64,000 nt of DNA from Sphingobium terrigena (GCF_003591655.1 NZ_QVRA01000003.1:125139-189138), one strand, 5' to 3'; positions 1-9,553 are shown, counted from the stretch's first letter. Made by a program: numbers and translations. Notes: generated by a model from the sequence alone, not told the origin.

Positions 1-960
1 ACCACCCTCGCCACCAATTTGCGCCAGATGCTGCCCGATCATGCAGGCGGCACGTTCGAGGCGGTGACGTCGGGATCGCGCGCGACCGCGCGCATCCTGT
101 CGGACCCCAATGGCATTTATCGCACCAAGGACGGGCGGCTGGGCTTCTGGCTGCAACAGGTCGGTTTCGGCGGGGCCAAGAGCGTAGGCGATACAGCCTC
201 CTACGATATCAGCGGCTGGGGCGCTGGCGGTGGCGTCGAATATCTGACCGATCTGGGCGCGTTCGGCGGTTCCTTCGCCTATATCCACGCCAGCGACAGC
301 AGCGGCAGCTCCAACAATGCAGTCGATTCCGACCAATATGAACTGGCGGCACACTGGCGCGGCCAATGGGGACCGCTGATGGCCTTTGCCCGGCTATCGG
401 CAGCCCAAATCGGCTTTAGCGGCACCCGTCATTTTGAAAATGGCGACGTGACCCGGACCGCGGACGGCAAATGGGATGGCAAGCTCTATTCTGCGACCGC
501 CGGGGTCTCCTATCAGTGGCAGATGGGGCGGCTCAGCCTGCGTCCCGCGATCGGCATCGACTATTACCGCCTGAAGGAGGATGGCTATAGCGAGAGCGGC
601 GGTGGGGACGCCTTCAACCTCACCGTCCTGGGCCGCAGCAGCGACGAAACCACCGCCAACGGCACGGTGACGGCGGGCTATGATTTCGGCAGCCTCAAGC
701 CCGAAGATGGCTGGGTCCGGCTGGAGCTGGAAGGCGGCCGTCGCCAGATCATTGGCGGATCGCTGGGCGATACGGTGGCCTATTTCAAGGGCGGCGATCG
801 CTTCACCCTGGTGGCGGACGATCGCACCAATGGCTGGACCGGCCGCGCCCGCCTCTATGGCGGCACCGACACATTCCGCGTCGGCGGCGAATTCGGCGCG
901 GAGGAACAACAAAATCACGTCGCCATCTCATTTAGGGCGACGGTTAACTTCGTGCTGTGA
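1..960 (+). CDS. Autotransporter beta-barrel domain protein, C-terminal part (5' end outside window)
   Basis: The frame is open from base 1, so this is the last 319 residues of a longer protein; the TTG at 19 is only the first start-like codon. The residues alternate glycine/aromatic and polar positions in amphipathic strands (YQWQMGRLSLRPAIGIDYY is typical). The protein ends in FRATVNFVL, resembling the C-terminal beta signal used by outer-membrane barrels. This fits the translocator domain of a type V autotransporter, which would sit in the outer membrane and export a passenger domain encoded upstream. The passenger is not visible, so its function cannot be given. A strong terminator follows at 1065-1103. 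Confidence 0.85.
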   Translation, partial: TTLATNLRQMLPDHAGGTFEAVTSGSRATARILSDPNGIYRTKDGRLGFWLQQVGFGGAKSVGDTASYDISGWGAGGGVEYLTDLGAFGGSFAYIHASDSSGSSNNAVDSDQYELAAHWRGQWGPLMAFARLSAAQIGFSGTRHFENGDVTRTADGKWDGKLYSATAGVSYQWQMGRLSLRPAIGIDYYRLKEDGYSESGGGDAFNLTVLGRSSDETTANGTVTAGYDFGSLKPEDGWVRLELEGGRRQIIGGSLGDTVAYFKGGDRFTLVADDRTNGWTGRARLYGGTDTFRVGGEFGAEEQQNHVAISFRATVNFVL

Positions 961-1057
961 CGTCTTGATTGTGAATGGACGGGCCACACCCCACAGACCC
1001 CACTCCCGGTCCGTCCGTTTAGTCCCGGCAACATCCCTCCCCCAGGGCGCCGGGCAC

Positions 1058-1103
1058 AAAAAGAGGGGCGTCGCCGGCCCCCCCGGCGGCGCCCCTTAAT
1101 TTT
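1058..1103. terminator. Bidirectional rho-independent terminator
   Basis: A 13-bp stem (1065-1077 with 1083-1095, one G-U pair) around a C-rich loop is followed by TTAATTTT on the plus strand. On the minus strand it is followed by TCTTTTTG (A-run at 1058-1062). It lies between the convergent autotransporter and lipoprotein genes and can serve both. Confidence 0.85.
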
Positions 1104-1150
1104 GGATCAGTTGTCAGCGTCAGTCGTTCGTAACCGCGCTGCTACAAGAG

Positions 1151-1480
1151 CTATTTTTCTTCGGTAAGGCCTACGCACTGTTTCCAGATTCCGCCAATCG
1201 TGCCGAATTGTTTGCGATACTCAATACGGCTGCCGGTTCCTTCCGGAAAAACCGAAAAAGCCATCGAAACGCCGCCATAGCCATTCTTAATCAGAACGAC
1301 CTTTGAACCATTATCGCGGTCCATTGCCGCAGTGTTGTTCTTGTTCGCCAGGCAGAAGGCAACCTCATTGGCTGATGTTCGCGAATGAAATACTTCGGTC
1401 GGTTCCTTGTCCAAAACCTTCTGCGTCGAAGCACAGCCCGAAACCGCAAATGCCGCAGCGATACAGATGACAGCTCTCAT
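1151..1480 (-). CDS. Small lipoprotein of unknown function
   Basis: 109 residues. The N-terminus is a short lipoprotein signal (MRAVICIAAAFAVSGC) with the lipobox VSGC, so the mature protein should begin at Cys16 and be lipid-anchored in the envelope. The rest is a small globular domain with two further cysteines (VAFCLANKN and WKQCVGL) that could form a disulfide. No family is recognised. It lies downstream of gatB on the same strand, 71 bp away, and ends before the bidirectional terminator. The start is ATG with a G-rich stretch (GGGGGGATTTGA) just upstream as a possible ribosome site. Confidence 0.7.
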   Translation of the reverse strand: MRAVICIAAAFAVSGCASTQKVLDKEPTEVFHSRTSANEVAFCLANKNNTAAMDRDNGSKVVLIKNGYGGVSMAFSVFPEGTGSRIEYRKQFGTIGGIWKQCVGLTEEK

Positions 1481-1551
1481 TCAAATCCCCCCACTCATAT
1501 AGTCGGCTATGATTCCGACTTTCATGTCACGATCCGTATCCGAAACGCGAA

Positions 1552-3057
1552 TCAGCCCGCAAGCCCCTTCTTCACCAGTTCGTTCACCACCTGCGGGTTG
1601 GCCTTGCCCTGCATCGCTTTCATCGTCTGGCCGACGAAGAAGCCGAACAGCGCTTCCTTGCCGCCGCGATATTGTTCGACCTTGTCGGCATTGTTGGCCA
1701 GCACCGTGGCCACTGCCGCCTCGATCGCGCCGGTATCACTGGTCTGCTTCAGACCCTTTTCCTCGACGATCTTGCCGGGCGCGTCGCCGGTTTCCAGCAT
1801 GATTTCGAACACCTGCTTGGCCAGCGATCCCGACAGCGTGCCATCGGCGACCAGCGCCAGCAATTCGGCGGCCTGCGCGGGACTGACCGGGCTGTCCTCC
1901 AGGCTTTTGCCAAGCCGGTTGAGCGCGCCATAGAGGTCCGACAGCAGCCAGTTGGCCGCCGCCTTGGCGACATCGCTCTCGCTCTTCTTCTGGGCGGCAG
2001 CGCTCTGCGCCAACAGCGTTTCGAACCAGCGGGCGGTATCGGCGTCGGCGGTCAGGGTCGCGGCGTTATAGGGCGACAGGCCCAGCGCCTGCTCATAGCG
2101 CTTGCGCTTGACGTCGGGCAGTTCGGGCAGCGAGGCGCGGCATTCGTCGAGGAAAGCGTCGTCCAGCACCAGCGGCAACAGGTCAGGATCGGGGAAGTAG
2201 CGATAGTCGTGCGCATCTTCCTTAGACCGCATCGACCGGGTCTCATTCTTGTCCGGGTCGTAAAGGCGGGTTTCCTGCACGATCTTGCCGCCGGCCTCCA
2301 GCACATCGACCTGACGGCTCGCCTCCCGCTCCACCACGGCCATGACGAAGCGGACCGAGTTGACGTTCTTCGTTTCCGTCCGCGTGCCGAGTTCGCCGCC
2401 GGGCTTGCGCACCGAGACATTCACGTCGGCGCGCATCGACCCTTGGTCCATATTGCCGTCGCATGAGCCCACATAGCGCAGGATCGTCCGCAGCTTGGCC
2501 AGATAGGCCCCTGCTTCGGCGGGAGAACGCATGTCCGGCCGCGACACGATTTCCATCAGCGCGACGCCCGACCGGTTGAGATCGACATAGGAGCTGGTGG
2601 GATGCTGGTCATGCATCAGCTTGCCGGCATCCTGCTCGACATGGATGCGCTCGACGCCGATCACCTTGCTGCTGGTTTCGGGGTTCTTTTCGTCCAGCAC
2701 TATCTCGATCTGCCCTTCGCCCACGATCGGGTGATAGAGCTGGCTGATCTGATAACCCTGCGGCAAATCGGCGTAGAAATAATTTTTCCGGTCGAACCGC
2801 GACCATTTGTTGATCTGCGCGTCGATCGCCATGCCGGTGCGCACCGCCTGACGGATGCACTCGCGATTGGGGACGGGCAACATGCCAGGCATCGCCGCGT
2901 CGACCAGCGACACCTGCGTATTCGGCTCCGCCCCAAACGCGGTCGCCGCGCCGGAAAACAGCTTGGCATTCGACGTCACCTGCGCATGGACCTCCAGGCC
3001 GACCACGACCTCCCACTCACCGGTTGCGCCCTGGATGCGATAGGTTGATTCAGTCAT
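1552..3057 (-). CDS. gatB: Asp-tRNA(Asn)/Glu-tRNA(Gln) amidotransferase subunit B
   Basis: 501 residues, normal length for GatB. It is the tRNA-binding and kinase subunit of GatCAB, which activates Glu-tRNA(Gln) or Asp-tRNA(Asn) and amidates it with ammonia from GatA. Visible signatures are the N-terminal [11 protein letters not shown], then [16 protein letters not shown] and [11 protein letters not shown], and a C-terminal YqeY-like helical domain ending [11 protein letters not shown]. The ATG has its own Shine-Dalgarno (AAAGGA, about 6 nt away) and overlaps the stop of the vapC reading frame (TGATG). gatB is separated from gatA by about 1 kb holding a membrane protein and vapBC, which is unusual for this operon. 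Confidence 0.97.
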   Translation of the reverse strand: MTESTYRIQGATGEWEVVVGLEVHAQVTSNAKLFSGAATAFGAEPNTQVSLVDAAMPGMLPVPNRECIRQAVRTGMAIDAQINKWSRFDRKNYFYADLPQGYQISQLYHPIVGEGQIEIVLDEKNPETSSKVIGVERIHVEQDAGKLMHDQHPTSSYVDLNRSGVALMEIVSRPDMRSPAEAGAYLAKLRTILRYVGSCDGNMDQGSMRADVNVSVRKPGGELGTRTETKNVNSVRFVMAVVEREASRQVDVLEAGGKIVQETRLYDPDKNETRSMRSKEDAHDYRYFPDPDLLPLVLDDAFLDECRASLPELPDVKRKRYEQALGLSPYNAATLTADADTARWFETLLAQSAAAQKKSESDVAKAAANWLLSDLYGALNRLGKSLEDSPVSPAQAAELLALVADGTLSGSLAKQVFEIMLETGDAPGKIVEEKGLKQTSDTGAIEAAVATVLANNADKVEQYRGGKEALFGFFVGQTMKAMQGKANPQVVNELVKKGLAG

Positions 3058-3474
3058 CAGTCGTCCTTTGAAGGCGTGATCAACGGCACGCCGGAAAAAT
3101 AGCTGCGGTAAAAGCGCGGGTCACGCGTCAAGATGGTCGCGCCGAGAGCCTGCGCATGGCCACCGATCAGAAAGTCGGCGAGGATGGATTTAGCCGCCAT
3201 CGGTTGCTTTCGACGACGATGAAGCTGAAAGGCTTTCCCCGCCAGAAATGCCCCCTCAGGCATCAAGGGTTCCACATCGATAAGCATCGCAGCCAGAAGA
3301 ACGCGCAGATCATCCAATGCCTCGAACCTTGGCGCCATTTCGCCAATCACTACCGGGTTTACAAATAGATAGGCACCAAAATGCGGCACGATTGATATTG
3401 GCAGCGGACCATTCAAACCAATGGGGATCACGATCCAGAACATCGATAAGCACGTTTGAATCGACAAGGATCAC
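3057..3474 (-). pseudogene. vapC: VapC-family PIN-domain toxin gene with a +1 frameshift
   Basis: Read from GTG 3474-3472, which overlaps the vapB stop (GTGA), the first 32 codons give a good PIN start (MILVDSNVLIDVLDRDPHW). At codon 32 the frame breaks at a run of four T (plus-strand AAAA, 3378-3381). Without a frame change the product stops after 54 residues. Removing one T joins it to the frame that carries FVNPVVIGEMAPRF and [17 protein letters not shown] and ends at 3057. The repaired protein would be about 138 residues with the PIN acidic residues (Asp5, the Glu of IGE, the Asp of TRD), i.e. an RNA-cleaving toxin. As read, the gene is broken. A sequencing error or ribosomal slippage on the T run cannot be excluded. 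The TTG start at 3467 would lose the first catalytic Asp and is rejected. Confidence 0.8.
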
Positions 3475-3764
3475 GGTTCGTAATTGCCCCGTATCTCCCG
3501 CATATACTCATCCGTACTCATACCGTCAGGATTGGGATATTTCCCGGCGATCGCATTGATCGCTTCGCGCACCCGTCGGCTTCGCTCCGCTGCTTCCTCA
3601 GGGCTGAACCCCAGAGGCGCGACCACCACTTGCCCCGCTTCATTCAGCACAACCTTGTAAGGCTGCCCTGGCACCAGACCGGCGGCGTCGCGCATGGCTT
3701 TGGGGATCAATATCTGACCCTTGCTCGTCATGGTTCCGGTGTCGATCTTGCTCTGCGCGTTCAT
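3471..3764 (-). CDS. vapB: AbrB/SpoVT-family antitoxin (VapB-like)
   Basis: 97 residues. The N-terminal half is a swapped-hairpin AbrB/MazE DNA-binding fold (TSKGQILIPKAMRDAAGL at about residues 13-30). The C-terminal half (EEAAERSRRVREAINAI... to EYMREIRGNYEP) is the flexible toxin-wrapping tail usual in such antitoxins. It should repress its own operon and neutralise the adjacent PIN toxin, whose GTG start overlaps this gene's TGA. A perfect 9+9 bp inverted repeat lies 12 bp before the ATG. The open frame is intact although the toxin frame is broken, as expected if the toxin was inactivated. Confidence 0.85.
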   Translation of the reverse strand: MNAQSKIDTGTMTSKGQILIPKAMRDAAGLVPGQPYKVVLNEAGQVVVAPLGFSPEEAAERSRRVREAINAIAGKYPNPDGMSTDEYMREIRGNYEP

Positions 3765-3776
3765 TGCCCAATCTCC

Positions 3777-3796
3777 AGTGTTACCAAGGTAACACT
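3777..3796. promoter_or_regulatory. Likely vapB operator (perfect inverted repeat)
   Basis: The arms AGTGTTACC (3777-3785) and GGTAACACT (3788-3796) are perfectly complementary, with a 2-nt AA spacer, and end 12 bp upstream of the vapB ATG. AbrB-type antitoxins bind palindromes in this position. That this one is bound is an inference. Confidence 0.7.
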
Positions 3797-3870
3797 TTGC
3801 AACCCTATCTTCAATCGCCGGTTACGCAATGGATGCGATGGGGCGATTCAGTCGTTGATCTTGCTCTAAC

Positions 3871-4041
3871 CTAGCGAAAGGCGTGGCTGGATATGTAAGC
3901 CCCAATGAAGAAGATCGCAGCAAAACCAAACAACCACTTAAATGCCGTGACCACTATCCTGTCGTAAGTAACGTCGCCTAGCTTAGCCCGCGCAATTGCA
4001 ATTGCGCCTAAGACTAAAACAATGACGATTCCGCCACTCAT
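3871..4041 (-). CDS. Small membrane protein of unknown function
   Basis: 56 residues from ATG 4041-4039 (MSGGIVIVLVLGAIAIARAK). The longer frame reaching to 4071 lies inside gatA and is less likely. Two hydrophobic stretches (about residues 4-17 and 33-50) suggest two transmembrane helices, with a short soluble link around GDVTYDRIV. The start is one base past the gatA TGA, and the end of gatA supplies a purine-rich ribosome site (GGTGGTGAG), so it should be translated with gatA. No family recognised. About 75 bp separate it from the vapB operator. Confidence 0.55.
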   Translation of the reverse strand: MSGGIVIVLVLGAIAIARAKLGDVTYDRIVVTAFKWLFGFAAIFFIGAYISSHAFR

Positions 4042-4042
4042 C

Positions 4043-5527
4043 TCACCACCACTTGTCCGGCCGCGCCACAAAGCCTGCCCGTTCTTCGATCGCCAACCCC
4101 GCGTTCAGCACAGTCTGCTCGTCCAGCGCCTTGCCGATGATCTGCAAGCCCAGCGGCAGGCCCTGGCTATCCAGCCCGCCTGGCACGCTCATTGCGGGCA
4201 GCCCGGCGAGCGAGGCTGGCACGGTGAACACGTCGTTCAAATACATGGCCAGCGGATCGGCCTGCTTTTCGCCCAGCGTGAAGGCCGCGCTTGGTGCGGT
4301 GGGGGTCAGCAGCAGGTCGCATTGTTCAAACGCCCGGTCAAAATCGCGCGAAATCAGCGCCCGGACCTTCTGCGCCTGGGTATAATAGGCGTCGTAGAAA
4401 CCCGCCGACAGCACATAGGTGCCGATCATGATGCGGCGCTTGACCTCCGGCCCGAAACCGGCGGCGCGGGTCGCGGCATACATGTCCTGCAAGCCTGCGC
4501 CATCGGGCAGGTCGCGCTGCCCATAGCGCACGCCGTCATAACGGGCGAGGTTGGAGGAGGCTTCGGCGGGCGCGATGATATAATAGGTCGGCAGCGCATA
4601 TTTCGTATGCGGCAGCGACACGTCCACCACGTTCGCGCCTGCGTCCCTGAGCCAGGCGATGCCCTTGTCCCACAAAGCCGCGATTTCCGCGTTCAGGCCA
4701 TCGGGGCGATATTCCCTGGGAATGCCGACCGTCTTGCCGCGCAGGTCGCTGGACAGGTTCGCTTCCCACTGAGGCACGGCCAAATCAAGGCTGGTGGAAT
4801 CCTTGGGATCGAAACCCGCCATCACTTCCAGCAGCAACGCATTGTCGCGCACCGTCCGCGCCATCGGCCCAGCCTGATCGAGCGAACTTGCAAACGCCAC
4901 GATGCCCCAGCGCGAGCAGCGGCCATAGGTCGGCTTGATGCCCGAAATGCCGGTGAAGGCGGCAGGCTGGCGGATCGACCCGCCGGTATCGGTGCCAGTC
5001 GCTGCCGGGCAGAGCCGCGCGGAAATGGCCGAGGATGAGCCGCCCGAAGAGCCGCCGGGGGCCAGCGCCGCATTGTCACCGCCGCCGCGTTTCCAGGGCG
5101 AGATGACATTGCCGAAATAGCTGGTCTCGTTGGACGATCCCATGGCGAACTGGTCAAGGTTCAGCTTGCCCAGCATCCCTGCGCCCGCCGCCCACAGCTT
5201 GCCCGACACGGTCGATTCATAGGTTGGCACGAAACCTTCCAGCATGTGCGACGCAGCGGTGGTCTGAACGCCCTCTGTGCAGAACAGATCCTTCATGCCG
5301 ATCGGCACACCAGCCAGCGCGCCCAGCGTTTCGCCAGCGGCCTTCGCAGCATCGGCTGCACCCGCAGCGGCCAGCGCCTTTTCCGGCGTTTCGACGATGA
5401 AGGCGTTAAGCGCCTTGGCCGCCGCGACATTAGCGTTGAAACCTTCGGCCACTTCGCGCGCGGAAAAATCACCAGCGCGGAATCCGTCGCGGATTTCGGC
5501 TACGGTCAGGTCAGTAAGATTGGTCAC
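4043..5527 (-). CDS. gatA: Asp-tRNA(Asn)/Glu-tRNA(Gln) amidotransferase subunit A
   Basis: 494 residues, normal length. This is the glutaminase subunit of GatCAB, which releases ammonia from glutamine. The amidase-signature catalytic set is present: Lys79 in [10 protein letters not shown], the cis-Ser in the GGSSGGSSS loop (about 158-166) and the nucleophile Ser184 in TDTGGSIR. The start is GTG 5527-5525, overlapping the gatC stop (GTGA), so the two subunits are translationally coupled. The protein ends FVARPDKWW, and a small membrane-protein gene begins one base later. Confidence 0.97.
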   Translation of the reverse strand: MTNLTDLTVAEIRDGFRAGDFSAREVAEGFNANVAAAKALNAFIVETPEKALAAAGAADAAKAAGETLGALAGVPIGMKDLFCTEGVQTTAASHMLEGFVPTYESTVSGKLWAAGAGMLGKLNLDQFAMGSSNETSYFGNVISPWKRGGGDNAALAPGGSSGGSSSAISARLCPAATGTDTGGSIRQPAAFTGISGIKPTYGRCSRWGIVAFASSLDQAGPMARTVRDNALLLEVMAGFDPKDSTSLDLAVPQWEANLSSDLRGKTVGIPREYRPDGLNAEIAALWDKGIAWLRDAGANVVDVSLPHTKYALPTYYIIAPAEASSNLARYDGVRYGQRDLPDGAGLQDMYAATRAAGFGPEVKRRIMIGTYVLSAGFYDAYYTQAQKVRALISRDFDRAFEQCDLLLTPTAPSAAFTLGEKQADPLAMYLNDVFTVPASLAGLPAMSVPGGLDSQGLPLGLQIIGKALDEQTVLNAGLAIEERAGFVARPDKWW

Positions 5528-5811
5528 TCGATCACCTTGGGAACGGCAAAAAAGCCATGCTCGGCCTGCGGCGCATTGGCCAGCACATGCTCGCGGACAT
5601 TGCCGTCGGTCACGGCGTCCACGCGCAGGCGTTGGGTGTTGGGGATGACGGCGGTCATCGGCTGTATGCCGGTGACGTCCACCTCGCCCAATTGCTCCAC
5701 CCAGCCAAGGATGTTGTTGAGTTCAGGCACCATCGCTTGCGCTTCGGCGTCGGTCACCGAAATGCGCGAGAGGCTGGCGATCTTTTTTACGGTTTGAAGG
5801 TCTATCGACAT
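5524..5811 (-). CDS. gatC: Asp-tRNA(Asn)/Glu-tRNA(Gln) amidotransferase subunit C
   Basis: 95 residues from ATG 5811-5809 ([17 protein letters not shown]). The frame extends to 5847 but the added residues do not belong to the family. GatC is a small helical protein that wraps and stabilises the GatA-GatB interface. Typical features are the N-terminal [11 protein letters not shown], the middle [16 protein letters not shown] and the C-terminal proline/alanine segment ending FFAVPKVIE. It is the first gene of the gatC-gatA-(insert)-gatB operon and is divergent from the DUF3089 gene, so the operon promoter should lie in 5812-5950. Confidence 0.95.
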   Translation of the reverse strand: MSIDLQTVKKIASLSRISVTDAEAQAMVPELNNILGWVEQLGEVDVTGIQPMTAVIPNTQRLRVDAVTDGNVREHVLANAPQAEHGFFAVPKVIE

Positions 5812-5951
5812 GGCTCCGCCGCTAGCACTCGGTTTAGCGCGCTTCAAGGGGCGACCTGCCGACCATGGTTCATCTTGCGCCGCCGCGGCGGTTGGGCCAG
5901 ACAGGCGGGCAGAAAGGCGGGACGGGTTCCGGCCAACATCGGAGAGCAGTC

Positions 5952-7070
5952 GTGGCGCGCAAATTCCTCTATGTCATCGCTGGACTTGTGGTGCTGGTGA
6001 TCGCCGCGCTGCTGGTCTATCGCATCTGGGGGATGCAGCTGATCCGCACGGTCATGGTGCCGCGCGAGGCGTTTAGCGACCTTAAGCCCCTGCCCGCCGA
6101 CGCCTATGACGGGCAGGCGATGTGGATCGCCCGGCCCGATATTGTGAAGGACAATCCCGCACTCTGGACGCCGCAGGGGATCAAGGACGCGCCCGTGCCG
6201 GAAAAAGCTGCGGTGTTCTTCATCCACCCCACCAGCTACATCACCACCTTTGGCGACGCCCATTGGAATGTCAGGCTGGACGACAAGGAAGCGGCCAGCA
6301 CCGCGCGCCGCTTCGTCACCGGACAGGCCAGCGCCTTCAACGCGGCGGGCAATGTGTGGGCGCCGCGTTATCGCCAGGCCAATTATGGCGCCTTCCTGAC
6401 CGACGGGCCGGAGGGCGACAAGGCGCTCGCCGCGGCCTATCGCGACGTGGCCCAGGCTTTCGCCGCCTTCCTGAAAGCCAATCCTACCGGGCCGCTGATC
6501 CTGGCCGGGCATAGCCAGGGGTCACGCCACCTGCTGCAATTGCTGCGCGAGCAAGTCGCGGGCAAGCCGGTCGCGGACCGGGTCGCGGCGGTCTATGCGG
6601 TGGGCTGGCCGATTTCTGTAGAGGCAGACCTGCCCGCACTCGGCCTGCCGGCCTGCGCGCGGGCAGCGCAGGCGCATTGTATCGTCAGCTGGCAAAGCTA
6701 TGCCGAACCGGCCGATCCGTCGGCGGTGATCGAGACGTTCGGCAAGAAAACCGGCTATAGCGGCAAGCCGCGCAAGGGCACGCACATGCTCTGCACCAAC
6801 CCCCTCACCGGCGCATTCAACGGCGCGGCCCCGGCCAGCGCCAATCGCGGCACGCTCGACAGCCGGGAAGAAGGCAAGCCCCCGCGCCTCCTGTCAGGCG
6901 TCGTGCCTGCGCGCTGCGACACCAGCGGGGTGCTGATGATCGGCGAGCCGGTGGACATGGGACCGTTCACCCTGCCCGGCAACAACTACCATGTCTATGA
7001 TTACAGCCTGTTCTGGGCCAATGTCCGCGACGATGCCCGGCAACGGCTGGCCGCGTTCGTCAAATCATGA
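5952..7070 (+). CDS. DUF3089 alpha/beta-hydrolase-like membrane-anchored protein
   Basis: 372 residues from GTG 5952, chosen because GGAGAG lies 6 nt upstream; the frame continues upstream to 5865 without a good ribosome site. An N-terminal transmembrane helix ([20 protein letters not shown]) is followed by a periplasmic alpha/beta-hydrolase domain. The nucleophile elbow is AGHSQGS, and HPTSYI earlier is typical of DUF3089. The C-terminal part [12 protein letters not shown] would carry the His-bearing loop. Substrate unknown. Its stop overlaps the ruvX start (ATGA), so the two form an operon. Confidence 0.85.
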   Translation: MARKFLYVIAGLVVLVIAALLVYRIWGMQLIRTVMVPREAFSDLKPLPADAYDGQAMWIARPDIVKDNPALWTPQGIKDAPVPEKAAVFFIHPTSYITTFGDAHWNVRLDDKEAASTARRFVTGQASAFNAAGNVWAPRYRQANYGAFLTDGPEGDKALAAAYRDVAQAFAAFLKANPTGPLILAGHSQGSRHLLQLLREQVAGKPVADRVAAVYAVGWPISVEADLPALGLPACARAAQAHCIVSWQSYAEPADPSAVIETFGKKTGYSGKPRKGTHMLCTNPLTGAFNGAAPASANRGTLDSREEGKPPRLLSGVVPARCDTSGVLMIGEPVDMGPFTLPGNNYHVYDYSLFWANVRDDARQRLAAFVKS

Positions 7071-7537
7071 GCCTGCTGACCACGGACCGCGTGGCGTTTC
7101 GCGAGTGCCTGCCCGACGGCGGGCGGCTGATTGGTATGGATGTCGGGACCAAAACAATCGGGCTGGCGCTGTGCGACGATCGCTGGTCGATCGCCAGCCC
7201 CGCCCACACGATCAGCCGCGGCAAGTTCACCAAGGACAAGATTGCGATCGCGGCCTTTATCGCGGAGCAGCAGGTCAAGGGCATCGTCATCGGCCTGCCG
7301 CTCAACCTGGACGGCACCGGCAGCCCACGCAGCCAGTCGAGCCGCGCCTTTGCGCAGAACCTCCTCGATCTGGGGCTGCCGATCCTGCTGTGGGACGAAC
7401 GCTGGTCGACCCAGGCCGTCACCCGCACCCTGCTGGAAGCCGACGCCAGCCGCGCCCGCCGCGAAGTGCTGGTCGACAAGCTGGCGGCGAGTTACATTTT
7501 ACAGGGCGCGATCGACGGGTTGGTGGCGGGGCTTTAG
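7067..7537 (+). CDS. ruvX: Holliday junction resolvase RuvX (YqgF family)
   Basis: 156 residues, normal for YqgF/RuvX, with an RNase H-like nuclease fold. The N-terminal catalytic motif [13 protein letters not shown] gives the first Asp. [14 protein letters not shown] and [10 protein letters not shown] are the other family motifs, and a C-terminal DKLAASYIL helix follows. The family acts in resolving recombination intermediates and, as YqgF, in 16S rRNA 5' processing. The ATG overlaps the preceding stop (ATGA). A palindromic repeat follows the gene. Confidence 0.93.
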   Translation: MSLLTTDRVAFRECLPDGGRLIGMDVGTKTIGLALCDDRWSIASPAHTISRGKFTKDKIAIAAFIAEQQVKGIVIGLPLNLDGTGSPRSQSSRAFAQNLLDLGLPILLWDERWSTQAVTRTLLEADASRARREVLVDKLAASYILQGAIDGLVAGL

Positions 7538-7575
7538 ATCGATGCCCCCTACTCCTCGCCTTTAAGGGCAGTGGA

Positions 7576-7724
7576 ATCGCATACGACTTTTCGTTACCCC
7601 GACAACGTCATCCTGAATTTATTTCAGGATCCATCATGCCCCAAAAGCCGCCGCTGGAGACGATAAATGGATGCTGAAACAAGTTCAGCATGACGATGAA
7701 AGATAGGGCAGTTCGATATGCGAT
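7576..7724. repeat. Nested palindromic intergenic repeat, family A copy 1
   Basis: The outer arms ATCGCATA (7576-7583) and TATGCGAT (7717-7724) enclose two inner hairpins: CATCCTGAA...TTCAGGATC and GATGCTGAA...TTCAGCATG. A middle section includes CCCCAAAAGCC. The same layout recurs at 15567-15719 and 36098-36266, and the inner part at 22998-23085. It fills the ruvX-L,D-transpeptidase gap. Confidence 0.85.
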
Positions 7725-7745
7725 AGCCCCCTCTTTAATGCCTCC

Positions 7746-9254
7746 CTAATCCCCGTCCCGCCCGTAAACATCCGGCAAAAACTGCACCCCCTGCGCCGTG
7801 GGCACTGCCGTCAGGTAGGTGAGGAACACCGGCACCGGTTGCGGCAAAGGCTGATGCTGTTCCGGGGCGCTGCCGTCCGCCACCGGCTGCTTGCCGAAGA
7901 ACCAGCGGCCCAGGCGCTGGGCATCCTCCAGCCGGACACAGCCATTACTGAAATGGCGCGCGGGTTTGGCGAACAGGTCGCGCGAGGGGGTGTCGTGGAG
8001 GTAGATACCAAGGTCGTTGGGGAACATGAACTTGACCCGGCCCATCGCATTGTCGCCGCCGGGCAACTGGCGAACGCGCACTTCGCTGCGCCCCGCCGCG
8101 ACCGACCGCCAGTCGATGGCGCTCTGGGCGAGTGACGCGGGATTCGCGCTCCAGTCGGCCAGCGCCTCATAATGCATGGCTTTGAGCGACGCCCCGTTCA
8201 GGATTTTGGGCGCGACCCGGCTTTTCACCAGATCGGGCGGAATATTCCAATAGGGGTTGAGCGTGGCGTAGCGGATCATCCCCGCCATCATCGGCGTCTG
8301 CGTGTCCTTCGCGCCCGCCACGACCTTCATCGTGCCGTCGAGCGAACCCTTGCTGTAATACCAGAGCCGCGCCGATGCGGCATCGACCACGACATGGCGC
8401 ACCCAGGGACCGGGGAGCAGCCGGGTCCGCTCCATATTGAGCGCCAGTAGCCGCTCATAATAGGTCGCGCCCCGGTTGAGCGCGACGATGGTCTGCGCCC
8501 CAGCGACGCCATCAGCGGTCAGGCCATGGTCGCTTTGAAAGCTGCGCACCCGCGCCGCCAGCGCCTTGTCATAGGCGGTGCCGTCGGGCAGGCCGAGCCG
8601 ATGGCGCAGCAGCGCGATTTCCGGCACGCGACCACCGGGGCGCAGCTTGACGCCTTCCGGCACGGTCACGTCTGGCAGGTCGCCCCACTTCGCCTGATAG
8701 TAGGCGCGGGCGGTGCGCAACTGCATGTAGAAGGGACTCATCCAGCCTGCAGTCTGAATATAGTCGGTCAGCGACGGGGTAATGGCGGCGGCGCGCAGCA
8801 GGTCAGACGGATCGGGATCGCGCGGCTCCACTTCCGGGTCGAGATAGCGCATCCCCATGCCCCGCGCCGGACGGCGCATGTCGGCGACCAGCGCGGCGAA
8901 CGCCTTGGACAGGGCCAGGTCAGCGCGGGCGAGCGCCTTGGGGGTGGCGCTGGCGTCGGCTTCCTCGATCAGGCGCTGGAGGCCGCGCGGGTCATAGTCG
9001 CGGGGATCGAGGCCATCGACATCGACGCTGGCGATCAGCGCCAGCAACGCGTCAGCCTGCGGCCCGATCGCGTCTTTTTCGACCCAGAGCGGCCAATAGC
9101 CACGGGGGGCGTAAAATTCCTTGAGCTTGCCGCTGACGCCCGCGCGGATTTCGGTCGCGACGCTGGACTTCCCTGCGTCGGAGGATGCTACAGGCTGGGC
9201 GCGCGCGGCTAAAGGCGTGACGGCGCACGCTGCCAGCAGCAGGGCGAGGGGCAA
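7746..9254 (-). CDS. L,D-transpeptidase (YkuD domain, YcbB-like)
   Basis: About 502 residues if started at TTG 9254. That start leaves a hydrophobic export signal (PLALLLAACAVTPLAARA) but few upstream charges. The frame stays open to 9350, and no ATG with a ribosome site is seen, so the start is uncertain. Middle: a peptidoglycan-binding-like helix region (RVRSFQSDHGLTADGVAGAQTI). C-terminal: YkuD catalytic domain with the HDTPSRDLFAKPARHFSNGC core, the Cys in SNGCVRLED being the nucleophile. Periplasmic enzymes of this type form 3-3 cross-links in peptidoglycan. The lipoprotein gene upstream ends at 9299. Confidence 0.9.
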   Translation of the reverse strand: MPLALLLAACAVTPLAARAQPVASSDAGKSSVATEIRAGVSGKLKEFYAPRGYWPLWVEKDAIGPQADALLALIASVDVDGLDPRDYDPRGLQRLIEEADASATPKALARADLALSKAFAALVADMRRPARGMGMRYLDPEVEPRDPDPSDLLRAAAITPSLTDYIQTAGWMSPFYMQLRTARAYYQAKWGDLPDVTVPEGVKLRPGGRVPEIALLRHRLGLPDGTAYDKALAARVRSFQSDHGLTADGVAGAQTIVALNRGATYYERLLALNMERTRLLPGPWVRHVVVDAASARLWYYSKGSLDGTMKVVAGAKDTQTPMMAGMIRYATLNPYWNIPPDLVKSRVAPKILNGASLKAMHYEALADWSANPASLAQSAIDWRSVAAGRSEVRVRQLPGGDNAMGRVKFMFPNDLGIYLHDTPSRDLFAKPARHFSNGCVRLEDAQRLGRWFFGKQPVADGSAPEQHQPLPQPVPVFLTYLTAVPTAQGVQFLPDVYGRDGD

Positions 9255-9298
9255 GGTGCGGACGCGGCGATGATGCCGCGCCCGATCTGTGTTACGGA

Positions 9299-9553
9299 TC
9301 AGCCGCGTTCTCCGCGACGGGGTGCGGGCGGCGGGGGCGGCGGCGGGCAAGGCGGACCCTGCACGGCGTGATACATGCCGTCCGACGTATAATAGCCATC
9401 GACATAGCCGTCGCCATCGCGGTCGGCGGCAACGGTGCCGGCAATCGCGCCGGGGCCGACGGGCGGCGCGACGGTGACGGGGGCTTCATTCGTCGCGCAG
9501 GCGCTCAGCGCGAGCAGTCCGGCAGCAGCCAAAGCCATATGGTTGATTTTCAT
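9299..9553 (-). CDS. Small proline-rich lipoprotein
   Basis: 84 residues, ATG 9553-9551 with ribosome site GGGAGA 5-6 nt upstream. The lipoprotein signal MKINHMALAAAGLLALSAC has lipobox LSAC. The mature part contains an acidic DRDGDGYVDG segment resembling a single calcium-loop sequence, and a run of eight prolines near the C-terminus (QGPPCPPPPPPPAPRRGERG). It precedes the L,D-transpeptidase on the same strand and may share its transcript, suggesting an envelope role. No family assigned. Confidence 0.75.
   Translation of the reverse strand: MKINHMALAAAGLLALSACATNEAPVTVAPPVGPGAIAGTVAADRDGDGYVDGYYTSDGMYHAVQGPPCPPPPPPPAPRRGERG

Noticed and set aside
3057..3467. Intact 136-residue VapC starting at TTG 3467
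   Set aside because: Its first ~33 residues are out of frame with the PIN fold and lose the first catalytic Asp; the GTG 3474 frame fits the family and the vapB overlap.
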